DNA from: Rhodoblastus sp963804045
Lineage (GTDB): Bacteria; Pseudomonadota; Alphaproteobacteria; Rhizobiales; Beijerinckiaceae
Direction of reading: 5' to 3'
DNA length: 64,000 nt
NCBI GenBank assembly: GCA_963804045.1
Contig: CAWDOR010000023.1
Coordinates: forward strand, 1 to 64,000
The translations under genes were made by a program, and so were the position numbers. Every line of letters begins with the position of its first letter. Position 1 is the first letter of the stretch. Below the pieces are notes generated by a model, which had not been told where the DNA came from, searched no databases, and worked only from the letters and a program-made list of their open reading frames with translations. Below, piece after piece: positions 20,877-28,728 of this stretch.

Positions 20877-21758
20877 ATGGACTGGGACAAGCTACGCATT
20901 TTTCACGCCGCCGCCTCGGCCGGCTCTTTCACCCATGCCGGCGAGGCTCTGCATCTGAGCCAGTCGGCGGTGAGCCGGCAGGTCAGCGCTCTCGAATACG
21001 ATCTCAAGGCGACTTTGTTTCATCGCCATGCGCGGGGCCTGCTGCTGACCGAACAGGGCGAAACGCTCTATCGCACTGTACAGGAGGTTCTCGCCAAACT
21101 GGAAGGGGCGCGTCTCAGGCTTTCCGACGCGCGGGAAAAACCCCATGGCGAATTGCGCGTCACCGCCAACACCGGCTTTGGCGCCTCCTGGCTGGCGCCG
21201 CGTCTGGCTGAATTTCGTGAGCTTTATCCCGACATCAGCCTGACGGTGATCCTCACCGACGACGAACTCGACCTGTCGATGCGCGAGGCCGATGTCGCTT
21301 TGCGGCTGCGCGAGCCGACCCAGGGCGACCTGATCCGCCGCAAGCTGTTTTCCATTCGTTATTCGGCCTATGCGGCGCGCGCCTATCTGCACAGCCTGGG
21401 CGAGCCGCAAAGCGTCGAGGATCTCGACCGGCACCGGATCATCGCCTTCGGCGTCACCGGCGCCGCCTATCTCAACAATCTCAACGTTCTGCTTTACGCC
21501 GGCCGCGACCCGAAGAAACCGCGCGCCCCCGCCATTTCCATCAATAATCTGTTCGCCGTGCGCCAGGCGGTGGAGCGCGGCGCCGGCATAGCCATATTGC
21601 CGGATTATCTCATCGACGCGATGTCGCCGCTGTCGCAGCTCGATCTGCCCCTGGACATGCCGGTGTTCGACTGCTGGCTGACCTATCCCGAAGAAATGAA
21701 GAATGTCGCGCGCGTCCAGGCGTTTCGCGATTTCCTCGTCGCCAACGCCTCGTTGTAG
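20877..21758 (+). CDS. LysR-family transcriptional regulator
   Basis: A 293-residue LysR protein. The N-terminal winged helix-turn-helix is MDWDKLRIFHAAASAGSFTH with LSQSAVSRQVSALE, and the effector domain starts near residue 90. MDWDK at ATG 20877 is the usual start in this group; a longer in-frame start at 20823 is not supported. Divergent from msrA; followed 2 bases later by the Crp/Fnr gene. Confidence 0.92.
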   Translation: MDWDKLRIFHAAASAGSFTHAGEALHLSQSAVSRQVSALEYDLKATLFHRHARGLLLTEQGETLYRTVQEVLAKLEGARLRLSDAREKPHGELRVTANTGFGASWLAPRLAEFRELYPDISLTVILTDDELDLSMREADVALRLREPTQGDLIRRKLFSIRYSAYAARAYLHSLGEPQSVEDLDRHRIIAFGVTGAAYLNNLNVLLYAGRDPKKPRAPAISINNLFAVRQAVERGAGIAILPDYLIDAMSPLSQLDLPLDMPVFDCWLTYPEEMKNVARVQAFRDFLVANASL

Positions 21759-21760
21759 CC

Positions 21761-22411
21761 ATGTCCGGCTGGCTGGAGACATTCGCGCCGCTGCGAAAGC
21801 TCGACCCCGCCGCGCGAATGATTCTGGCGGCTTTGCCGGAGTTGAAAATCCCCAGGGGCAAGGCGCTGTTTTCGCCGGGCTCGGCCTGCCAGGGCTTTGT
21901 CCTGCTGCTGGAGGGCCAGATCCGCGTCGGGGTGACCGGCGAAAACGGCCGGCGCCTGGCGCTTTATCGGGTCACGCCGGGCGAGACCTGCGTGCAGACC
22001 ACGCTTTGCCTGATGGGCGGGCTGGGCTATTCCGCCGAGGGGCTGGCCGAGACCGATCTGCGCCTGGTGCTGGTCCCGCCGGCGCTTTATGCGCGGCTGT
22101 TGCGCGAATCCCCCGATTTCGCCCAATTCGTCTTCGAGCGTTTCGGCTCCCGTCTCGCGGAAATGACCCGGCTGATCGAGACCCTGGCCTTTCTGCGCGT
22201 CGACGCGAGACTCGCCGCCGCCCTGCTCGCCCGCGCCGGCGCGGGCGCCTGCGCCGCCACCCATCAGGAGCTGGCCGAGGATATTGGCGCGGCGCGCGAA
22301 GTGGTCAGCCGCCAGCTCGCTCTGTTCCAGCGCGCCGGGCTGGTGCGGCTGGCGCGCGGCCGCATCGAGATCGGCGACCGCGCCGGCCTGGAAGAACTTG
22401 CCGATGCGTGA
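21761..22411 (+). CDS. Crp/Fnr-family transcriptional regulator
   Basis: A 216-residue regulator with an N-terminal cyclic-nucleotide-like beta-roll (GFVLLLEGQIRVGVTGENGR) and a C-terminal winged helix with THQELAEDIGAAREVVSRQL. A cysteine pair-like segment GETCVQTTLCLMG lies near residue 85. It lacks the four N-terminal cysteines of Fnr, so no iron-sulfur cluster is predicted. It starts 2 bases after the LysR stop and its stop codon lies within a palindrome upstream of a DUF2892 gene, its likely target. Confidence 0.9.
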   Translation: MSGWLETFAPLRKLDPAARMILAALPELKIPRGKALFSPGSACQGFVLLLEGQIRVGVTGENGRRLALYRVTPGETCVQTTLCLMGGLGYSAEGLAETDLRLVLVPPALYARLLRESPDFAQFVFERFGSRLAEMTRLIETLAFLRVDARLAAALLARAGAGACAATHQELAEDIGAAREVVSRQLALFQRAGLVRLARGRIEIGDRAGLEELADA

Positions 22412-22421
22412 CCGAAGTCAC
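22408..22421. promoter_or_regulatory. palindrome GTGAC-N4-GTCAC, possible Crp/Fnr-family operator
   Basis: Perfect inverted repeat GTGAC (22408-22412), CGAA, GTCAC (22417-22421), 60 bases before the DUF2892 start. It has the half-site style and spacing of Fnr/Dnr-type sites (TTGAT-N4-ATCAA) with a GTGAC core. It overlaps the regulator's own stop codon. Confidence 0.5.
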
Positions 22422-22480
22422 CGACTTGCGCGTCGCGTCGCCCTAAAAAGGCGCATGACCGCTAACCAAGGAGAAGAGTC

Positions 22481-22669
22481 ATGAGCGCCAATATCGGGGG
22501 AATCGAACGCATTCTGCGCATCGTCGTCGGCCTGATCGTCATTTCGCTGGTTTTCATCGGCCCGCAATCGCCCTGGGGCTGGCTCGGCGTGATTCCGCTG
22601 GCCACAGGCCTGATCGGCTGGTGTCCTCCCTATGCCATGCTCGGGATCAATACCTGCAAAAAGAGCTGA
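22481..22669 (+). CDS. DUF2892 (YgaP-like) small membrane protein
   Basis: A 62-residue protein, MSANIGGIERILRIVVGL..., with two membrane segments and the ending GLIGWCPPYAMLGINTCKK, a textbook DUF2892 small protein. Strong ribosome-binding site AAGGAGAAG before the ATG. Crp/Fnr regulators next to DUF2892 genes recur in alphaproteobacteria, and a palindrome lies in the gap. Function unknown; a role in sulfur or redox stress is an inference from YgaP. Confidence 0.88.
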   Translation: MSANIGGIERILRIVVGLIVISLVFIGPQSPWGWLGVIPLATGLIGWCPPYAMLGINTCKKS

Positions 22670-22797
22670 ATCCTGGCGAAAGCCCGTCATAAAACCGAAT
22701 TATGCGCGGCGGGGGTTGATCGCGCCGCGTAAATTTGGCATAGGACCGGCTCCAATTTCCGGCTGAGGGAGAACCCCGGCCTTGGCAGGGGTTAGCT

Positions 22798-22923
22798 ATG
22801 AAAGTCCGTAACTCGCTCAAGTCGCTGCGCACGCGCCATCGCGACAACCAGCTGGTCCGCCGCAAGGGCCGCGTCTACATCATCAACAAGACCCAGAAGC
22901 GCTACAAGGCCCGCCAGGGCTGA
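22798..22923 (+). CDS. rpmJ: 50S ribosomal protein L36 (bL36)
   Basis: A 41-residue protein, MKVRNSLKSLRTRHRDNQ..., ending KRYKARQG. This is the longer, zinc-free (cysteine-less) bL36 form common in alphaproteobacteria. It is a free-standing gene with its own terminator downstream. ATG 22798 is fixed by family N-terminus. Confidence 0.97.
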   Translation: MKVRNSLKSLRTRHRDNQLVRRKGRVYIINKTQKRYKARQG

Positions 22924-22950
22924 AGCCTTCCGGTTCTGGAAGATTTTGCA

Positions 22951-22981
22951 ACCCCGGCGCCCGCGTCGGGGTTTTGCTTTT
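22951..22981 (+). terminator. intrinsic terminator of rpmJ
   Basis: ACCCCGGCG (22951-22959) pairs with CGTCGGGGT, followed by TTTTGCTTTT, 28 bases after the rpmJ stop. Confidence 0.8.
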
Positions 22982-22994
22982 GGGGGGGTGGCGC

Positions 22995-23435
22995 ATGGCC
23001 AACTCTTTCGACCTCCAGCGTTTTGTCGGCGCCCAGGACGAGATTTTCGACCGGGTCGAGGCGGAATTGCGCGCCGGGCGCAAGCGGAGCCACTGGATGT
23101 GGTTCGTCTTTCCGCAAATCGCGGGCCTGGGCTTTTCCGCCATGGCGCAATTCTACGCCCTTGAAGGGATCGAGGCGGCGCGGGCCTATCTCGCCCATCC
23201 CATCCTCGGGCCGCGGCTGCGCGCCTGCGTCGCTTTGGTTCTGGCGGTCGAGGGGCGCAGCCTCCATGAAATTTTCGGCGCGCCCGACGACATGAAATTC
23301 CGCTCCTGCCTGACGCTGTTCGCCCAGGCCGCGCCAGACGAACCGCTTTTCGCCGAGGCGCTGGCCAAATATTGCGGCGGCGCGCCCGATCCCGCCACCC
23401 TCGACCTGTTGGCGCGGCGTCAAAAATCTGTTTGA
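22995..23435 (+). CDS. DUF1810 family protein
   Basis: A 146-residue cytosolic protein. The DUF1810 pattern is clear: N-terminal DLQRFVGAQD, central RKRSHWMWFVFPQIAGLG, then ILGPRLRACVALVL and the FRSCLTLFAQ segment. The family's biochemical role is not established. ATG 22995 is chosen by similarity to family starts; it begins just past the rpmJ terminator. Confidence 0.88.
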   Translation: MANSFDLQRFVGAQDEIFDRVEAELRAGRKRSHWMWFVFPQIAGLGFSAMAQFYALEGIEAARAYLAHPILGPRLRACVALVLAVEGRSLHEIFGAPDDMKFRSCLTLFAQAAPDEPLFAEALAKYCGGAPDPATLDLLARRQKSV

Positions 23436-23443
23436 CTGCGCCA

Positions 23444-23992
23444 ATGAGGAAAATTGTCGCGGCCTTGCTTGTCTTCCACGCCTGCGCGGCGCAGGCCGAG
23501 CTTTCCTCGCGGCAGAAACTGATCTCGAATCTGTTCGTGCGGCTGCATCAGGCCGAGGACGCCCAGAGCGCCGAGCAGATTCGCCTTGCGATCGGCGAGG
23601 TCTGGAGCCATTCCGGCTCGCCCACCGCCGATTTATTGATGAGCCGCGCCGAAGCGGCGCTGCGCGGCGCGCGCGGCGAGATCGCGAATAGCCTGCTCGA
23701 CCGGGTGGTGACGCTTTATCCCGATTGGGGCCAGGCCTGGCGCCGGCGGGCGCAATCGGCGCTGGCGCATGGCGATAGCGAGGGCGCCATGCTCGATTTC
23801 GACAAGGCGCTGGGCGCCGAGCCGCGCGATTTCCTCGCCATGCGGCAATTGGCGGAGCTTTTGCGCGCCAGCGGCAAGAAGCGCGAGGCCCTGGATTTAT
23901 TGCGCCGCGCTTCGGATTTGGACCCCCAGGACGCCGCCCTGCGCAAGGACGCCGATGATCTCGGCGTCGAAATCGAGGGCAGGGGGATTTAG
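23444..23992 (+). CDS. tetratricopeptide-repeat protein with signal peptide
   Basis: A 182-residue protein beginning MRKIVAALLVFHACAAQAE, a signal peptide with AQA cleavage site. Two to three TPR-like helices follow, for example PDWGQAWRRRAQSALAHGD and RDFLAMRQLAELLRASGKK. Probably periplasmic scaffold or chaperone-like; no specific partner visible. Starts 8 bases after the DUF1810 gene and its stop overlaps the convergent gabD stop by 4 bases. Confidence 0.82.
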   Translation: MRKIVAALLVFHACAAQAELSSRQKLISNLFVRLHQAEDAQSAEQIRLAIGEVWSHSGSPTADLLMSRAEAALRGARGEIANSLLDRVVTLYPDWGQAWRRRAQSALAHGDSEGAMLDFDKALGAEPRDFLAMRQLAELLRASGKKREALDLLRRASDLDPQDAALRKDADDLGVEIEGRGI

Positions 23993-25437
23993 CTCCCCAG
24001 TCCCCCGAGCAGCACATATTTGATCTCGGAAAATTCCTCTATGCCGTGGCGCGAGCCCTCGCGGCCGAGGCCGGATTGCTTGACGCCGCCGAAGGGCGCG
24101 ACTTCCGTGCCCAGGATCGCCGAGTTGACCCCGACCATGCCATATTCCAAGGCTTCGGCGACCCGGATGACCCGACCGAGATCGCGGGCGTAAAAATAGG
24201 CGGCGAGGCCATATTGGGTGGCGTTGGCCTGGGCGATGACGTCGGCCTCGTCCTTGAAGCGGAACAGAGGCGCCACCGGCCCGAAGGTCTCTTCCCGCGC
24301 CACGGCCATGCTGGCGTCGACATCGGCGAGCACGGTCGGCTGGAAGAATGTGCCGCCGAGTTCATGCGGCTTGCCGCCGGTCATCACCCGCGCGCCCTTG
24401 GCCAGGGCGTCGGCGATATGGGCCTCGACCTTGGTCAGGGCTTTCGCATTGATCAGCGGCCCCTGCTGCACGCCTTCCGCCGCGCCGTCGCCGACTTTGA
24501 GCTGCGCCGCCGCCGCCGCCAGCTTTTGCGCGAAGGCGTCGTAAATCCCCTCCTGCACATAGAAGCGATTGGCGCAGACGCAGGTCTGGCCCATGTTGCG
24601 ATATTTGCAGATCATCGCCCCGGCCACGGCCGCGTCGAGATCGGCGTCGTCGAAGACGATGAAGGGCGCGTTGCCGCCCAGCTCCAGCCCGACCTTCTTC
24701 ACGCCCGAGGCCGCCTGGCGCATCAGCAGCTTGCCGACCTCGGTCGAGCCGGTGAAGCCGACAAAGCGCACGGCCTCATGTTCGCAGAACACCTTGCCCA
24801 TGGCGGCGGCGTCGCCGGTGACCAGATTGAGCACGCCCGGCGGCAAACCGGCGCGCTGCGCCAGTTCGGCCAAGGCCAGCGCGGTCAGCGGCGTCTCCGG
24901 CGCCGGCTTGACGACGCAGGCGCAGCCGGCGGCCAGCGCCGGGGCGCATTTGCGGGTGATCATCGCCGCCGGGAAATTCCACGGGGTGATCGCCGCGACC
25001 ACGCCGATGGGCTGGCGCAGGGTGAGAATGCGCGCGTCGGGCCAGGGCGAGGGGATGGTCTCGCCATAGACGCGCTTGGCCTCCTCGGCGAAAAATTCGA
25101 CGAAACTGGCGGCATAGTCGATCTCGCCGCGCGCCTCGGCCAGCGGCTTGCCCTGCTCGCTGGTCATGATCAGCGCCAGATCCTCGCGGGCCGCCAGAAT
25201 CAGCTCGAACCATTTTTTCAAGACGGCGCCGCGCTGCTTGGCGGTCAGCGCCGCCCAGCCTTTCTGGGCGCGCGCCGCCGCCTCGACCGCCGCCGTCGCC
25301 TCCGCCGCGCCGCCAAAGGGCACGCTGGCCAGAAGCGCGCCGCTCGCGGGATTTCTGATCTCGGTCGCGCCGGCGCCAATCCAGCGGCCGTCGATGAGAT
25401 TCTGCTGGCGCAGCAGGGAGGGATCGGAGAGGCGCAT
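23989..25437 (-). CDS. gabD: NAD(P)-dependent succinate-semialdehyde dehydrogenase
   Basis: A 482-residue aldehyde dehydrogenase of full length. It starts DPSLLRQQNLIDGRW, has the FTGSTEVGKLLM nucleotide motif, the catalytic ELGGNAPFIVFDDAD glutamate and GQTCVCANRF cysteine, and ends GREGSRHGIEEFSEIKYV, all typical of GabD. It oxidises succinate semialdehyde to succinate, linking GABA and 4-hydroxybutyrate catabolism to the TCA cycle. No gabT is adjacent. Confidence 0.92.
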   Translation of the reverse strand: MRLSDPSLLRQQNLIDGRWIGAGATEIRNPASGALLASVPFGGAAEATAAVEAAARAQKGWAALTAKQRGAVLKKWFELILAAREDLALIMTSEQGKPLAEARGEIDYAASFVEFFAEEAKRVYGETIPSPWPDARILTLRQPIGVVAAITPWNFPAAMITRKCAPALAAGCACVVKPAPETPLTALALAELAQRAGLPPGVLNLVTGDAAAMGKVFCEHEAVRFVGFTGSTEVGKLLMRQAASGVKKVGLELGGNAPFIVFDDADLDAAVAGAMICKYRNMGQTCVCANRFYVQEGIYDAFAQKLAAAAAQLKVGDGAAEGVQQGPLINAKALTKVEAHIADALAKGARVMTGGKPHELGGTFFQPTVLADVDASMAVAREETFGPVAPLFRFKDEADVIAQANATQYGLAAYFYARDLGRVIRVAEALEYGMVGVNSAILGTEVAPFGGVKQSGLGREGSRHGIEEFSEIKYVLLGGLGS

Positions 25438-25449
25438 CGGGCGAAAATC

Positions 25450-25818
25450 CTATTTGGCGGGCGGGGTGCAGACCACCGCCTGTTTCAGCACATAGCAGAC
25501 CGACATGGCGCCGGTGCGCAGATCGACCCGGAACACGCCGCCTTCCTTTTCATGGCGCGAGGCGACCAGGGCGTAATCGCTGGGCGCCTGGGGACCGGCG
25601 CCCTGGCCGGCGGGATAGCACAGCGTGACGCCGATCGCGCCTTCGTCGGTCAGGCCATATTGGCAGGCGCCCATCTCGCCGCTGGCCTTGTCGAGGCGGA
25701 ACACGCGGTTGAGATCGACCGCCGGCGCGGCCAGGAACTGATAATTGTCGGCGCGCGCCACAGCCGCCGAGAGCAGCAACGCGCCCAAGCTAAGAAAGAA
25801 CTTCGAACGGTCCCGCAT
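25450..25818 (-). CDS. hypothetical secreted protein
   Basis: A 122-residue protein with an N-terminal signal peptide (KFFLSLGALLLSAAVARAD) and a small mature domain with four cysteines, in ACQYGL, TLCYPA, SVCYV and VVCTPP. Two segments look related (LNRVFRLDKASGEMGAC and GVFRVDLRTGAMSVC), suggesting an internal duplication. No family recognised. Ends 12 bases before gabD on the same strand. Confidence 0.7.
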   Translation of the reverse strand: MRDRSKFFLSLGALLLSAAVARADNYQFLAAPAVDLNRVFRLDKASGEMGACQYGLTDEGAIGVTLCYPAGQGAGPQAPSDYALVASRHEKEGGVFRVDLRTGAMSVCYVLKQAVVCTPPAK

Positions 25819-25965
25819 GTTCCCGCACTCCCTGGCGAATCAGCGCCTTTGCTCAAGTCTAGCGCGAGTCGGGGCCGAATTCCGCTTCCCTGGAGCCTTC
25901 GAGAGAAAATCTGGGGCGCCATCCGCCAAAAGTCGATGCTATAGGGGGGAGGAAGGAGAAAGCAA

Positions 25966-26652
25966 TTGGCGGAAGATAAAATTCTCGAAGATAAAATTCT
26001 CTATGTCTTCGATCTCGACGGCACGCTGGCGGACACCGCCGGCGATCTGATGGGCGCGCTGGATCATGTCATGGTCAGCGAGGGCTTTCAGGCGACGCCC
26101 ATCGAGGATGCGCGGGCGCTGCTGGGCGCCGGCGCGCGGGCGCTGATTCAGCGCGCCCTCAAACAGCAGGGCGAGACCGTCTCGCCGGCGCGCGAAGACG
26201 AGATGTTCCGCAATTTTCTCGCCCATTACGAGACCCGCATCGCCGACGCCTCCGACCTCTATCCCGGCGTCGTCGAGGCGCTGGACGCGCTGGAGGCGCG
26301 CGGCGGCTTTTTCGCCGTCTGCACCAACAAGATCGAGCGCCCCGCCAAATTGCTGCTGCAAAAGCTGGGGGTCGCCGATCGCTTCGCCTTCATCTGCGGC
26401 CAGGACACTTTTGGCGTGGCGAAACCGGACCCGAAACCGCTGCTCAACACCATCGCCGCCTCGGGCGGCAAACCCTCGCGCACGCTGATGATCGGCGATT
26501 CCAAGACCGACATCGCCACGGCGCGCGCGGCGGCGGTGCCGGTGATCGCGGTGGATTTCGGCTATACCGACCGCCCCATCGAGCACTATGCGCCCGACCG
26601 GGTGATCTCGCATTTCCGCGAATTGCCGGCGGCGGCTGCGGCGTTTTTCTAG
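25966..26652 (+). CDS. gph: phosphoglycolate phosphatase (HAD family)
   Basis: A 228-residue HAD hydrolase with motif I VFDLDGTLADTAGDL, motif II CTNK, and motif III/IV GVAKPDPKPLL and MIGDSKTDIATA. It dephosphorylates 2-phosphoglycolate. It is read from TTG 25966 with a strong GGAAGGAG site 7 bases upstream. A perfect 15-bp duplication near the start gives EDKILEDKIL, five residues more than expected before the HAD motif. Confidence 0.9.
   Translation: MAEDKILEDKILYVFDLDGTLADTAGDLMGALDHVMVSEGFQATPIEDARALLGAGARALIQRALKQQGETVSPAREDEMFRNFLAHYETRIADASDLYPGVVEALDALEARGGFFAVCTNKIERPAKLLLQKLGVADRFAFICGQDTFGVAKPDPKPLLNTIAASGGKPSRTLMIGDSKTDIATARAAAVPVIAVDFGYTDRPIEHYAPDRVISHFRELPAAAAAFF
25972..26001. 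repeat. 15-bp tandem duplication in the gph start region
   Basis: GAAGATAAAATTCTC at 25972-25986 is repeated exactly at 25987-26001, in frame, adding residues EDKIL a second time. Confidence 0.9.
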
Positions 26653-26713
26653 AGCCTGTTTCGGCGCATATGCTTATCCGAAAACCGCGCAGATTTTTCG
26701 GGAATATGCGCTA
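26653..26713. repeat. dispersed palindromic element of the Hyphomicrobiales type
   Basis: Two nested inverted repeats: GCGCATAT (26664-26671) with ATATGCGC (26704-26711), and inside them CCGAAAA with TTTTCGG. The CCGAAAACCG...TTTTCGG core is familiar from abundant intergenic palindromes in this order. It fills the gap between two convergent genes and could end both transcripts. Confidence 0.6.
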
Positions 26714-27679
26714 GGATCGCACCAGCACGATCTTTTCGGAAAAGCCGCCATTGACCTGCGCATAGGCTTCGAGCCCCTGCGCCAAAAGCCGCTTGTGCGG
26801 CTGGGGCGGCGGCGGCAATTCGCCCGAATCGAACCAGGCGGCGAATTTGGTCAGCATTTTGGCGCAGGCCACGGTGTCGTGCAGCAGCGAATTGACGCCG
26901 ATCAACGTCAGCCCCCGCCGGTAAAAATCCAGCACCGGGAAGTCCACGGTCAATTGCCCCATGCCCGGCGGGGCGATGACGCAGAGCGCGCCATGGGGCG
27001 CGCAGGCGCGCACGGCGGGCGGCAGCCAGGCGCCGGTGGTCTCGAAAATGACATCGGCGCCCTTGGCGAATTTTTTGGCGACCAGCTCGGGCAAGGCCTC
27101 GGGCGCGCCGAGCACCAGCGTCTCATAGCCGAGCGCGTCAAGCTCGCGCGCCTGGGCCTCGCGCCTGACGGCGGCGACAACCCGCGCCCCCAAAACCTTG
27201 CCGAGCGCCAAGGCGGCGCGGCCCACGGCGCCATTGCCGCCGATCACCAGCAGGTTTTTTCCAGGGCCCACGCCGGCGCGGGAAATCCCGTCGAAGGCGG
27301 TGGTGTAGGGCACGCCGCAGGAAGCCGCCTCGGCGAAGGAGAGTTTGCCCGGCATGAGCGCGCAGCCGGCGGCGGGCAGTTTGACAAATTCGGCATGGGC
27401 GCCGTCTTGCGTGAAGCCGAGGCCGAGCCCGGTGGCCCAGACCTTCTTGCCCAGCAGCTCCGGCGGGCCCTGGCGCACCACGCCGGCGAAATCGCGGCCG
27501 GGAATGCGCGGCAGGGTCGTATAGGGGAAGAAGCCCAGCACATTCTTGACGTCGCTGGGATTGAGGCCGGCGGCGGCCACCTCGACCAGAACCTCGCCCG
27601 CGCCGGGAACGGGTTTTTCGACCTCCGCGAGAGTCAGAGCGGCGAGATCGCCCTTGGCGGCGAAAGTCAGAGCTTGCAT
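26711..27679 (-). CDS. zinc-independent quinone oxidoreductase (MDR family)
   Basis: A 322-residue medium-chain dehydrogenase/reductase. It has an N-terminal GroES-like domain (PVPGAGEVLVEVAAAGLNPSD, IPGRDFAGVV) and the Rossmann motif LVIGGNGAVGRAALAL near residue 155. The structural zinc cysteines are absent, as in quinone oxidoreductases. Its ATG overlaps the HxlR stop by one base (TGATG), so it is coupled to its probable regulator. Confidence 0.87.
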   Translation of the reverse strand: MQALTFAAKGDLAALTLAEVEKPVPGAGEVLVEVAAAGLNPSDVKNVLGFFPYTTLPRIPGRDFAGVVRQGPPELLGKKVWATGLGLGFTQDGAHAEFVKLPAAGCALMPGKLSFAEAASCGVPYTTAFDGISRAGVGPGKNLLVIGGNGAVGRAALALGKVLGARVVAAVRREAQARELDALGYETLVLGAPEALPELVAKKFAKGADVIFETTGAWLPPAVRACAPHGALCVIAPPGMGQLTVDFPVLDFYRRGLTLIGVNSLLHDTVACAKMLTKFAAWFDSGELPPPPQPHKRLLAQGLEAYAQVNGGFSEKIVLVRS

Positions 27680-28062
27680 CAATCCAAAACCTTGCTTGCG
27701 AAATCCCGATTTTCCGCGTCTTCCTGCGCCCAGCGCCGGGCGAGCACGCTCAGGCCGTCGAGAATGCCGCGCAATTCCAGACCGCGCGGCGACAGCCGAT
27801 AAAACACCTGGGGCGGAATGGTCGACTTTTGCTCGCGCGAAACCAGGCCGTCGCTTTCGAGGCGCCGCAGCCTTTCGGTAAGCACCTTGGGCGAAATGCC
27901 GGGCATGGACACGCGCAATTCGCCGAAGCGCATCACGTCCTTTTGGCCGAGCAGCCAGAGCAAATAGCTCGTCCAGGGCCCGGAAATGCGGTTGAGCATC
28001 CGGTCGACGGGGCATTCGCTATGGCTGGTTTCGTGCTTGCTCATTTCGTTTCGGACACTCAC
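27679..28062 (-). CDS. HxlR-family transcriptional regulator
   Basis: About 127 residues (or 121 from a second ATG at 28044) with the HxlR winged helix: CPVDRMLNRISGPWTSYLLW, RFGELRVSMPGISPKVLTERL and YRLSPRGLEL. The cysteine at the start of the domain is the one that senses quinones or electrophiles in this family. It is divergent from a flavodoxin-like quinone reductase and coupled to another quinone oxidoreductase, which fits a quinone/electrophile-responsive module. Confidence 0.9.
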   Translation of the reverse strand: MSVRNEMSKHETSHSECPVDRMLNRISGPWTSYLLWLLGQKDVMRFGELRVSMPGISPKVLTERLRRLESDGLVSREQKSTIPPQVFYRLSPRGLELRGILDGLSVLARRWAQEDAENRDFASKVLD

Positions 28063-28069
28063 TATCTCA

Positions 28070-28100
28070 AGGGTAACTACTTCCTAAAAGAAACTAGATC
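28070..28100. promoter_or_regulatory. candidate HxlR operator
   Basis: In the 100-base divergent gap, an AT-rich block has an imperfect inverted repeat CTACTTC...GAAACTAG (28077-28097) and AACTA repeated 17 bases apart (28075, 28092). Position between the regulator and its probable target supports it; the motif itself is not proven. Confidence 0.35.
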
Positions 28101-28163
28101 GCATAAATAAACATAACCGCCCCGAGCGGCCCCGCCAAAGGATTTTTCCGAAGGATCGTTCCC

Positions 28164-28727
28164 ATGAGCAAGATCGCCATCGTCTATTTTTCCGGCTACG
28201 GCCATACCGCCAAACTGGCCGAGGCCGTGCGCGCCGGCGCCGGCGCCGAGGCCACGCTCTACGCCATCGACCAGAACGGCGAACTCCCGGAGGGCGCGTT
28301 CGACGCGCTCAACGCCGCCGACGCCATCGTCTATGGCAGCCCGACCTACATGGCGGGACCGGCCTGGCAGTTCAAGAAATTCGCCGACGCCTCCTCGAAA
28401 GCCTGGTTCACCCAAGCCTGGAAAGACAAGATCGGCGCCGCTTTCACCAATTCCGCCTCGACCAATGGCGACAAGGCGACGACGCTGGATTACCTGTTCC
28501 ATCTCGCCATGCAGCATGGCCAGATCTGGGTCGGCACCGGACTGCCGCCGAGCAACGCCAAGGCCCATGGCCCGGAACATGTGAACTGGGCCGGTTCGGC
28601 TTCGGGCCTGGCGGGCATTTCGCCCTCCGACGCCTCCGCCGAGGAGGCCCCGCGCAAGGGCGATCTGGAGACCGCGCGCCTGTTTGGCGCCCGCGTCGCC
28701 GAAGTGACGAAAAAGCTGCGCGGCTGA
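28164..28727 (+). CDS. flavodoxin-family NAD(P)H:quinone reductase
   Basis: A 187-residue WrbA-like flavodoxin-fold protein. The FMN phosphate loop is YFSGYGHTAKLA, the isoalloxazine loop is VYGSPTYMAGPAWQFK near residue 60, and FTNSASTNGDK follows. It probably reduces quinones by two electrons. Divergent from HxlR, whose family often controls such genes. Confidence 0.88.
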   Translation: MSKIAIVYFSGYGHTAKLAEAVRAGAGAEATLYAIDQNGELPEGAFDALNAADAIVYGSPTYMAGPAWQFKKFADASSKAWFTQAWKDKIGAAFTNSASTNGDKATTLDYLFHLAMQHGQIWVGTGLPPSNAKAHGPEHVNWAGSASGLAGISPSDASAEEAPRKGDLETARLFGARVAEVTKKLRG

Positions 28728-28728
28728 T

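Noticed and set aside
24046..25944. Long open frame on the + strand opposite gabD, and similar ones opposite clpB, ftsK, amtB and the porin gene
   Set aside because: They mirror codon structure of real genes in GC-rich DNA, have no ribosome-binding sites and translate to low-complexity Arg/Ala/Gly-rich sequence with no domain.
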